Assembly (NCBI GenBank): GCA_018417955.1
Contig: JACTVC010000015.1
Span: 1,248,737-1,312,736 of the forward strand
From: Laccaria trichodermophora
Lineage: Eukaryota > Basidiomycota > Agaricomycetes > Agaricales > Hydnangiaceae
DNA length: 64,000 bases
Direction of reading: 5' to 3'
The notes below the pieces were generated by a model, which was given only the letters and a program-made list of their open reading frames with translations, was not told the DNA's origin and did no database searches. Made by a program: the position numbers and the translations under genes. This document shows, in pieces, positions 31,930 to 41,364 of the stretch. How positions within the stretch are numbered: position 1 is the first letter of the stretch; each line of letters opens with the position of its first letter.

Positions 31930-34515
31930 CTAATCGATAGCTTGGACGCCATCGTACGCTGGCAAGCGAGTGCAAGCCTCAGCCCAGTCAATATTGCCAA
32001 ACACCAACTCGGTGACGGTTGCAATCACGTCGTCGATAGAACCAATGCGTTGATCCATAGTGTCGCGTTCCCTGTTATCAAGGTTAGATAGCATTTTACA
32101 CGAGGCAAGAACACATGTACCGGAGCGTCATCGTCCGATTTTGGACAGCTGTTGAACATGCATTAGAAACAAACAACCAAAACGGTTTCAATAACCAGAA
32201 GGAGGCGTGACGTACAAGCAAAGTCGAGGGTTACACCGAACGGTGTACCAAGTTCATCATTACGAGCATAGCGCTTCCCAATCGATGTATTCGAGTCATC
32301 AACGCGAGAGAAGACGCCTGCTTTGCGCAGTTTGGAAGCTGTACGCGCGGACGTAAAAGTGCGTTATCAGTTTTGTTGTTCTTGCGGTACGGAGATGCGG
32401 TCACATACAAACTTCTTGCACCAATGGGTTGAACTCGTCCCGGGCGCTCAAGGGTACGATGAGAACTTTCGTAGGGGCCACAAGGGGCGGGAGTGACAGA
32501 ACCTACGTGACATCAATTATGTAGTTAGCAGGGGGATAATGGTAAGGACAACGACAGATAAACGTACACCTCGTTCGACATCTTGCTCCCGACTCCAAAA
32601 GCTGTGCTCGAGCAAGGTGTACAATATACGACCGAGCCCAAACGACGGTTCGATGACGTTGGGTGTATATTCACGTACTAAGCGATAACGAAGGGTCAGG
32701 GTGATGGCGCCTCATTCCTTTCGAAGTTCACTTACTTGATTGCTTCAATGTTTTCCGCTCGACGGTCAAAACGTCATGAGTTAATTGGAACTCCCTCCCA
32801 TCCTCGGATTTGATAATAGCAGCGCTGCAAACACGAATGATGATAAGTGATAGATCGTAGGAGCTAAAGAAACTTATTAAAAACGTACCCCTGTGCGAGT
32901 TCCCCTTTAATTCTGAGCAATTCAGGTTCGTCCATGGATTCCACAAGGGATTGAATGAGGGCCGCGTCTTGTTTGAAAGTCTTACCCAGGTTCTTCTTGC
33001 TCCATTCTGGGACCTCTTTCTCCGTGATTATGGGTTCCTTGAGAGCTTGTCGGACAACCAGCGGATGCCCAGTTTTCGCCGTGTGCACGGATAGATCATA
33101 CGCTGCACGATCTGCACATCCAACACACTCAGTCCAACCAGTCGCGTTATGAATCTCGGCGTCCCAGCAGTCCGTAGCATAATGAGCCATCTCATTCCCC
33201 ATGTGTTGCCTGAAACGAAGTCGCTCTGGATTGATGCCGATCTTAAGTAGGAAGAGGTATATCCTAGCAATGAAGTATCCTAGTGTCTCATTTGCGATGA
33301 CACCCTTTTCCACTGCTTCACCAACTGTCAGCCTCGAAGTGGTGCTGCTACCAGCCTCTTGAACGTGTCGATCGAGAAGAACGAGCACGACGTCGCGGAC
33401 TTCGTGAAATCGCTCGTGTCGTTTATCCTCTGGATCAACATAGTGCTCGATCTCAGCCATGGTAAATTCTCGAACGCGCAGGAGACCAGCTCTCGGTGAG
33501 ATTTCATTACGGAATGAACGACCGATTTGAGCTGAGGCAAAAGGTACTTTGCCGTTATTGAATTCTAACAGACGCGAGAAGTTGAGGAAGTGGCCTTGGG
33601 CAGTCTCCGGACGAAGGTAACTACCGGGGGTCTTGGTAAAATTACGCGACGCGATAAGAGAATGCTCACCCTGGGTGTTGGCCGGTCGGACCGATACTGC
33701 TCAAAAACATAAGATTGAACTGCTGAGGTTCGCCGACTTCGTTCCCAGTGTCTGGATTCGTCAGCTTGTGCTTGCGGCAAAGCTCGCCTAGTTCGGGGCC
33801 TGAGAAGTTATCGAGCTACCCATAGTGGATTAGCGGTTTTGAGGAGCATCCGAGAGCAAGGACACGACGAACCTGGGCCAAGATCGTCTCATATTCTTTC
33901 ACAACTTCGTCAGACAACTGAACCGCTGCAGCCTTTGCTCCCTTCTTCTTTTTCTTTTTATCGTCCGTTACCGGTGCAGCCGCGAGCCCGCGTGCTTCCT
34001 TGTCTCCAGCCAGACGAGCCTCCAGGACGTTTTTCACAAGATGATCGGCGCGCAACACATCGCCAGTCTTCGTGTCCTTGACCATCCAGTCAGCGAACCG
34101 CGCGACGTGGCCCGATGTCTCAAAAACAGGGGCGGGGGTCATGATTGTGGTGTCGAGTTCCAGCATGTGCTCTTCAATGATGAAGTGCTTCCGCCATTCC
34201 GCGATAATGTTGGCTTGAAGCGACGAACCAGGGGGACCATAGTCATACAAGCCAGCAACGCCTGTCCTCGAAACGTTGAACTAAGCATCGTATGCGAGAT
34301 GATAAACCTTGGAAATACCCACCTCCGTAGATCTCAAAAGCTGGTGCATAGAAAAACCTACGGTTCAGGAGAGCGTCGAGGCGGACCTTGTCGAAGGCGT
34401 GGGCGGTCTTGTTTACCGTGGCAGACATGTTCGAAGAGAGGCGGCGATGAACAAGGGGATACGATCTTGCTGTGATATGAAGTGTAGAGCACAAACCCGA
34501 AAATGCAAGTCTCAT
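31930..34515 (-). CDS. GRS1: Glycyl-tRNA synthetase, probably dual-targeted
   Basis: Ten exons (34515-34323, 34261-33873, 33815-33670, 33620-32889, 32824-32736, 32677-32568, 32502-32409, 32338-32216, 32148-32121, 32071-31930) give 681 aa. The enzyme, an alpha2 class IIa synthetase, charges tRNA-Gly. Signatures: [131 protein letters not shown] and a C-terminal anticodon-binding domain ([26 protein letters not shown]). From ATG 34515 the first 29 residues are basic and Ser/Arg-rich without acids, like a mitochondrial presequence; ATG 34428 (MSATVNK) would start the cytosolic form of 652 aa. Confidence 0.95.
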
Positions 34516-34747
34516 GAAGTTTTTGGGCCAATAGGCCGAGTCATGTACCGGTTCTATTCCCGATCGTTGATCGAACGATCATTGATTAGATTAGAGAATG
34601 GACAATCGTGAAAGAGACAGTGTGTGTATAATACGGTAGTCATGAATGTGCAGATAGCAAGGGGTGAGCATGAGACTGTGTACCGAAAGCAAATGAATCA
34701 AATTATTTTGGTATCAACCATAAAACCCAAGTCCGATATGACCCACT

Positions 34748-37081
34748 TCAAAACCTACCCAGTGATGCCTGCATCGCTGCCGCACCCTTAGACAGCCACT
34801 CATTGGGGGACATACGCTCCTCCAAACTGTCAGAGAACAAAAGGTTGTTCTCCGGAACAAACGCCCAGTCCGCAGGATCAGGAGGTGGGGTCGAGGTGAT
34901 CGCCTTCAGTTCGTTGCCTGTGGGTTTCAAGTCATGAGACGCGAACATGCGGTGGAACGGATGGAACTTACGAATAATGTTGTGTGTGAAGTGATCAAGA
35001 TTCTGAGATGACGATCTTCAGTCAGGGAGGAACAAACAGAAGACGGGAGTGTCATTACTCACAAGATCATTCTTGTCGTACCCGAAAGGATCTAAGCATC
35101 GAAAAAAGATGAGCCGAGTTTCAAAGAGATCTTATACAGAGTAGACTCACTTTCGATTTCTTCACCAGCGACCAAGAAACCAAAGAAAATGAAGCTCTAT
35201 AGATGTTGTCAGTCAAGAAGATGCATTAGATCCGGAAGACGCCCACAGAAAGTATGGTAGCTGGTATGGTCCACCATTTCATTGACGGCCAGATTTGCAA
35301 GGGCTATCGGCAAAGTCAGCAGGCATTAAGGGCGACTGGCTGCCAGACACACCATTGCAAGACAGTAGAGAATGGTGACAACCCATAAGTGGATGGCGTA
35401 CCTGAGCTCGTTAATGAGGTTTGGAAGATATGAGAACCGAACCACAGTACGTACGAAAATGGGATTGGAGTAGTCAGGATACGCTCCAGACCGGTAAGAC
35501 TGTCAACGAGTTGGTTGAGCGACATGATCAGGTTATCTGTCCGTACTCTTCAGTGGTCAGACAGAAAGAAAACAGGAAAGTAACGAACTGTTGGTGGGTA
35601 CGTCGCAAAATTTCTCATGTTGAATTTTTGCAACATAAGAACTCTGAAGAGTAGAGATCAGTGACGCGGGGAGGAAAGACAAGCAAATCCTTGCTCACGA
35701 TATATAAAGATATCTCCAAGGGAAGATTATGGGACACGGCCTGGTTGCGCAGTCTCGCCCTCCACTTTGCGGCCTTCTTTCCACGGACGTCCTTACCTTT
35801 CTCAGTGAGGAACTTGACCAGGAGAGAGAATGGGAAGAGATCGAAATAGCTGTACTTGGGCGGCATGTAAGCAGGTAAGAGGTCGGACTCCTCCTCGTTC
35901 TTGTTCAAGATAAAACGTTCTTTCTCATAAACAGAACGGCGGCTTGGAATATATCTCGGGGACATCAGATTGGAGAAGCCGACATGTTTTCCTTCGTCTG
36001 GATTTATTGTTAGACCCCTGGGTGTATTGGGTGAGACATCGTTGACATGCTGCGGCAAGATTGCTGGTGATGACGGGGTATTTCTGTGGTGAAGACCGGA
36101 CGCTTGGGTGGCAAACGATGGCCTGGGCCCTTCGGACGAGAGATCATTCCCATATTGCAAATCGCTTTCGAACGAGGCTTTAGCATTCAATTCCGCCTCT
36201 GATTGTAAAAGGTCCGCCGCGGAGGGCATGCCTGCGGGCAGCTGATAGGCAGGCAGGAATTTGACAAGATAATAGAGATCTCTACGAAGTACGCGATTAC
36301 GAGGGCTGACATTGAATGAATTGAAGGGGAACATACCTGTAGTAGATACCGTCTTCCCCTCGAAGATAATGTTTTACGGCGACGGCGTATGCTTCAAGAA
36401 GATTGATAACAGTTTTTTTCTCGACAAGCGATCGAGCCCTCCTCTCCTGTGTGGGGGGCTCCCCAGGCGGAGTGTCTGTAAAGGTTTGTTCAATCGCTGC
36501 GTTTCCGTCCAAATTGTGGCCTACCCGGTATATGGAACCAAACAGTTCGGGCAAACGTTCGATTTGCCAGAATAATCTGAGACCATAATCTCCTTCCTTC
36601 ATTATATCGTTCAAAGGAAGATGTCGTCCTGTAAGAGATAATGAAACCCAACACGGTACCGATCCTGTGAGGACCTTTTGTCAGGGACCTTAAACAAGGA
36701 AATGGGATATACATACACTGTTAGAAGCGTGGGTGCAACAGAGAGCTTGCCGTGATGCTGATGGTTCAGGACGGTGATGAGAACAGCCCAAGCAGAGAAG
36801 AAGATCAGAATGTGCCAGCATCGGAAAAGAGCGGTGGCCAGTATGGCATGGACAAAAGATGCGCCAGGTCTCTGCCTTGGAGCAAAGCTGCACAGAAGGT
36901 TATGGAGGCTGAACATGGCATCGATGGGACTGCTTACGGGTCGGCGCCACGAAAACCATGATGCGCGAACGCCTCTGGTCTCTAAAGAATTGAATGTCGT
37001 TTGCACAAAAATACTCTGGCCAACTGGTAGGAAGGGGCTTACTGAACCTGGAGAAGAGGGCCTATTCGCCGTGGACGACAT
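34748..37081 (-). CDS. Bestrophin/UPF0187-type anion channel
   Basis: Twelve exons (37081-36717, 36664-36525, 36475-36337, 36281-35699, 35643-35589, 35536-35455, 35401-35353, 35303-35247, 35196-35151, 35091-35063, 35002-34972, 34917-34748) give 581 aa; phases match throughout. Bestrophin-like proteins form pentameric chloride-type channels. Seen: a first membrane pair around FRCWHILIFFSAWAVLITVL and LLTVIGTVLGFIISYRTTSSFERYNEGRRLW (the family signature), a soluble middle insert, SSYVAKIQHEKFCDVPTN, SLNQLVDSLTGLERILTTPIPFSYAIHLW, two further helices, and GFLVAGEEIENPFGYDKNDLNLDHF. Exon 6 acceptor is chosen to keep the family spacing; an alternative AG 10 bp upstream also fits the phase. Confidence 0.92.
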
Positions 37082-37981
37082 GACTCTATGCAGTTCAGGT
37101 TCGTTACCCTGTCCAAAGGGAGGGGTAAGAGATGGTTAAGTCGCACTTCCTTGACAGCGCCAGAACGTACAGTTTCTGCTGGTGGTTGTTGATGAGAAGG
37201 CCGATTTCCCTCCATTGGCTTCGGACTCCTTGTAAGTTAATGGTAGGCGCCCAACGATGCCATACTGCTGGCGGTTGATGGGAATCATTGCATCCGGCCG
37301 CAACCGTAGCACCGGCATCGCCGTTGGCTATGTAGACGGTGCTGAGACGTAGAAACCAAACTTCAGTGAAACTGCAATGGACACGTGCAGAAGTCATATT
37401 TATAGGCTGGTCTTTGGCTGGTCCGGGAATGTGAAAAGGTGGCGAGAGCTAAACGGCAGAATCTGAAGTCTATTATTAGATGTGACGCGCACTTCAATCA
37501 ATTGTCCAACAAAGCTCCCTCACAAGGCCCCAGCTGCCGACCACTAACATTGCTTTGGAACGCTTTATCTCCCTCTGAATTCGCGCCATGACATGTTTGA
37601 AGAATCCAAGTTGTGGATCCCCACTGATTTTTGTAGCACCGTTCGTTGAATCAGCATGACAATACGACCGAGTAAGCTGGATGTAGGATTCCATCGCAAA
37701 GAGCATGACGAAGCCCGAGGCTCGAGATTTCGATGCGTCGTCGTACTAAACCAAACTGCCCAGCGGAATCTGAAGCAACTTTGCGACAGGGAGATGCGGA
37801 ACGGGCGATGTTGACCACATCGACAGTCCCTTGCAAGCACGAGGACTTGGCGAGAACACACCTTGGACACACCGCTCGCAAGCAAACAGATGTTTGATAT
37901 AAGTTTGTTTTTTTGATGAACTGCCCAGGAACTGCCTATGTACGTCAAAATTCAAAATCCTGCCCGCCAACGCTAACTACT
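37082..37981. other. Upstream region of bestrophin gene with a duplicated 185-bp segment
   Basis: 900 bp between the bestrophin start and the kinase remnant. Positions about 37248-37432 recur at about 39788-39946 (GGCGCCCAACG.TG.CATA, ATCATTGCATCCGGCCGCAA, AACTTCAGTGAAACTGCAAT). No gene supported. Confidence 0.65.
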
Positions 37982-39685
37982 ATGGGCGTTTTGCAGCTGG
38001 AATCTTGCACAAGCTTTCTTAGAGCCCGAGATGCACCTTCTCCTCAAACTGCATATCCCACGCCGCGCGCTCTCGATCTCCAGACCCAGGCTGTTCAGAC
38101 GACCACTACAGAGCATGTCTGAAAAACGATTGTCCTTTTAGCAGGTTGTCAAGGCAATCGATCCCAAGGTCCTCGCCGCCGCGATGGGAGGAGACGTGCC
38201 CCCGGCGGAACCTCTGCTCTCGACTTTCGAGGAGGGCTTTGGATACTTCACCTGTGCTACAGTAGGACGTTCGCTAAACCAGTATCAGATTGTCCGCAAA
38301 GTGCGCCTGTTTGAACTTCTCTGTCAACCCTGTTTTGACCATTCAAGCTAGCTGGGTTGGGCTTCTAACTCTTCCGTGTGGCTCGCGCTGTGAGTTGCTC
38401 GGAAAATCGCTTACTGGTCTTTTAATCATCAATACAGCGACACATCGGCGGACACAAGAACCTTTGTTGCCTTGAAGATCTTGACGTCGCAAGCCACTCC
38501 GCAAATTGTTCAGGGTTATTCACTAGAGCTTGACGTATTCCGGAAGATCAAGTCTGCCAATCCTAACAGCCCAGGATTCAATCACTGCTTGACTCTCCGA
38601 CAATGGCTTACTGCCGATAGCGCGGCCGGCGGTCAGATATGCTTCGTGACGGAGGCCTTGAGCTCGAGATTGACAAACCCTCGAGAGCCTGGGCAGAATC
38701 GGTTGGCCCTGCCCATTGCGAAGCGCATCACAAAACAGGTTCTTCTCGCTCTGGACTACCTTCATCGCGAATGCGGGTATATTCACACCGGTGGGTTCGA
38801 TCCTGCACCCATTCTTATCCATGCCGATGATCATCTGTGAAGATCTCAAATCCGAGAACATCCTTCTTTCAATGCCTGAACCAAGGGCTTCTCGAATAAG
38901 CGAATACGTCCAGTCGGAGTCAGCACTCATGTATGGCCCTCCCTAAACCTAAAATCATTGGATTTACGTCTTATTTTTTCACGTTCACAGTCTCCACCGT
39001 ATTTTAGCCTTTGTGAATCTGTTGAGGATATATTGGTATGACCGATGGATTACAGCGAAGGTGAGCACATCTTGCCTTCTACTTTTACTCATTCTTACCG
39101 ATGATATATAAACAGCCACTCCCGTCGACGTGCCCCGCAGAGAATATCTTCGTCAACCATCTATGATCCGCCCCCCTGAAGTCACCCTCAGATATCCTTG
39201 GACGTCCGCCATCGATATCTGGACTGTCGGTTGCCTTGTACGTTGGCTACCTATATCGCCCCGCTGATACTGAATGCATCCTAGTTGTTTGAGATTCTCA
39301 CCGATTCGTACCTCCTCGGCCAGGAAGACGCTCATAATTACTTGCATGAACTCCACTTGTAGCATATGGTAGAGTGTTTAGGGCCGTTTCCACTTGAATT
39401 TCTCAAGTATTGTGAGGACCGGGAGAAATATTATGATGAGAAAGGTGAGTACAACCTCATCTAATCATGCTCTCCTCGATGATTAATGACTTTCTTCACT
39501 TAGGCACGCTGCTTCACACAAACAGCGATTTTGCGCCATCCTCCCTCGAAGACATTTTGCGAGGCCTTAACGTCGTTGATGAGAGCGAGATTCCAGGCAT
39601 TGCTGCATTCTTGCGCAGATGCTTGACCTTAGACCCGAAGCTGCGACCGAGTGCCCAAGAGCTAAAAGATGGTTGGCTATTGTAG
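37982..39685 (+). pseudogene. SRPK-like serine/arginine protein kinase remnant
   Basis: Exons I can follow: 37982-38116, 38145-38300, 38352-38389, 38438-38790, 38843 to about 38930. They read through TFEEGFGYF, GRSLNQYQIVRK|LGWASNSSVWLAL, FVALKIL, YSLELDVFRKIKSANPNSPG, ITKQVLLALDYLH, then IHTDLKSENILL (catalytic loop, HTD replacing HRD as in SRPKs). The middle is unclear. Later parts are DYSE|ATPVDVPRREYLRQPSMIRPPEVTLRYPWTSAIDIWTVGCL, LFEILTDSYLLGQ, HMVECLGPFPLEFLKYC and CLTLDPKLRPSAQELK to the stop at 39685. In-frame TGA (39039-39041) and TAG (39360-39362) stops interrupt it; the TAG sits where LQHMVE would need CAG. The glycine loop is shortened. Probably non-functional; truncated transcripts are possible. 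Confidence 0.72.
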
Positions 39686-40785
39686 ATTTTGGCCCTGGAC
39701 GGCGCCTAGCAACAAAGCATGACTGGCGTGCGTCACAGCTGGTGTATTGTGATACTACTTGAACCACCTTCCACAACCGTCGTCGGCAGGCGCCCAACGC
39801 TGTCATAATGCTGGCGGCTGATGAGAATCATTGCATCCGGCCGCAACGGTAGTACCGGCATCGCCATTGGCTGTGGACAGATAGAATCCAAACTTCAGTG
39901 AAACTGCAATGGACAAGTACAGATATAGGCTGGTCCGGGAATCTGAGCAATCAGTGAATCATGGGCGTTTTGCAGCTGGAATCAAGCACAAGCTTTAGAG
40001 CTGACTCATCGGATCTGATCTTATCTCCCATCCTCCATACAACTACAACTGCCTCCTCATTGTCATCAACAACTCCTCCCTTGGGCTGTACTGTTCGGAA
40101 CGGAGAATGGGTATTGTTCTCGTCAAAATTTCATGTGTGCGCTCACACTGTTATAATTAGAGAGCTCGTGGGTTCAGCAGGTTCGGCATGGTGTATAATT
40201 AGTAACGGACAACAATTGCACTTTTCACGGCTAAAAAAAGCCAGTTCGAGAAAGTACTAACGGGATCTTGAAAACGGCAGCTTTGGACGATGACGCACAG
40301 TGTTGCTGTCAACCTGTCATCCTCACAACTGTCATGGTTATCATCCGACGTCCGGCGGTGTGAAACACTTGATGTCCGAGTCGGTATCTTATTTTCGTTT
40401 TGTGGTCTCTCTTATCAGGACTTTTCAGGACTAAGTACTGGCGTCAAATTACAACTTGTGATTCGAGGAATTAACTCCCCTGCTTTGGGGACGGTGAATG
40501 GTACGGACATACAACAATCGCAAGTAATGTACGAATTTTCCCTCGAGCTCGCACTAAAGACCCATAGATGAAGGGAGAAAAGAAAAAGAAAAAAAAAAGA
40601 TCGTCTATCAGCAAAAAATTGCTGGGTTGGAAATCCAATGAATGTTTGTTGAGTATCGCCGAAGACTCCTCCTTCAAAAGTTGAGTTTCCACTGGCTTGA
40701 CACGGACGACGGCATCCTCCTTCCAGGTGCATTAGCATCGCTTTTCTCGCATCGTCTGCCAGACCGGATTGCCTCTCTGAGCTTG
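39686..40785. repeat. Duplicated fragment: bestrophin/kinase upstream segment and kinase start
   Basis: 39788-39946 copies 37248-37432, and 39961-40000 copies the kinase start at 37982 (MGVLQLES.TSF), but here the two pieces are only 15 bp apart instead of about 550. The ORF from 39961 (99 codons) loses similarity after about 15 residues. The rest up to 40785 has no gene; A-rich run at 40570-40600. Confidence 0.6.
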
Positions 40786-41091
40786 TTACCAATCCCTCTG
40801 GGCCTCGGCATTCCGCCTCCAGTCCCTCTGAGCCTCGGCATCCCGCTTCCAGTCCCTCTGAGCCTCAGCATCACGCCTCCAGTCCCTCTGAGCCTCGGCA
40901 TCCCGCCTCCAGTCCCTCTGAGCCTCAGCATCACGCCTCCAGTCCCGTTGGGCCTCAGCTTCGCGCTTCCAGTCTCGTTGAGCTTCAGCGTCGCGCCTCC
41001 AGTCCCGTTGAGCTTCAGCTTCGCGCCTCCAGTCCCTTTGGGGTTGAGCTTCCCGCCTCCAATCACGCTGCGCTTCCGGCTCTGCAGCTCT
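40786..41091 (-). repeat. 30-bp tandem repeat encoding the QRDW units
   Basis: Nine 30-bp periods plus a lead unit. On the plus strand they read as CCAGTCCCTCTGAGCCTCGG-type units. Synonymous differences between units and the conserved dibasic residues suggest the peptide pattern, not just the DNA, is kept. Confidence 0.9.
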
Positions 41092-41307
41092 CTGAAAGGG
41101 AGGATCGAAAATATTAGGTTGCATAGAGATTAGGAAAAATAGCTGGACCCACGACGACTTCGATCCCACGTGCTACCACTTCGTCATTCTGGGAATGTAA
41201 GTCAATCAGGACGCGAAGATAAGACCAGAACAACCACGTACGATAGGAGCAGCGCAAACGGCGCTGGCAATGGATGCGATGATGAGGATGGTGCTGGCGA
41301 TACGCAT
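40786..41307 (-). CDS. Secreted Kex2-type repeat precursor with ten QRDW units
   Basis: Three exons (41307-41242, 41188-41153, 41091-40786) give 135 aa. Residues 1-22 are a clear signal peptide (basic start, Ile/Leu/Ala core, cleavage near AVCAAPI). A short pro-segment (NDEVVARGIEVV) follows. Exon 3 is 101 residues: an 11-residue lead (RAAEPEAQRDW) and nine 10-residue units of the form R/K-R-(E/D/N)-A-(E/Q)-(A/P)-QRDW. Known logic from fungal pheromone precursors: Kex2 cuts after RR or KR and a Ste13-type dipeptidyl aminopeptidase trims X-Ala or X-Pro pairs, which would release ten QRDW peptides. The last unit ends at the stop. I infer a processed peptide; no maturation enzymes are seen nearby. 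Alternative: a structural repetitive secreted protein. Confidence 0.8.
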
Positions 41308-41353
41308 CTTGTTGGGAGGAAGAATGTGGGACAGGCACGGTACAGGTGGGAGA

Positions 41354-41364
41354 CTCTTTTATGG
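41354..41364 (-). promoter_or_regulatory. TATA-like element upstream of the QRDW precursor
   Basis: CCATAAAAGAG on the minus strand, about 47 bp upstream of the ATG at 41307. Spacing suits a short 5' leader, as is common for secreted-peptide genes. Position-based inference only. Confidence 0.4.

Noticed and set aside
40786..41091. CRISPR-like array
   Set aside because: Regular 30-bp spacing comes from coding tandem repeats with no spacers, in a eukaryotic intron-containing gene.
40674..41133. Long Pro/Leu-rich frames on both strands across the 30-bp repeat (for example LSLGIPPPVPL on the plus strand)
   Set aside because: They are shadow frames of the repeat. Only the minus-strand frame has a signal peptide, GT..AG introns and a stop at the repeat end.
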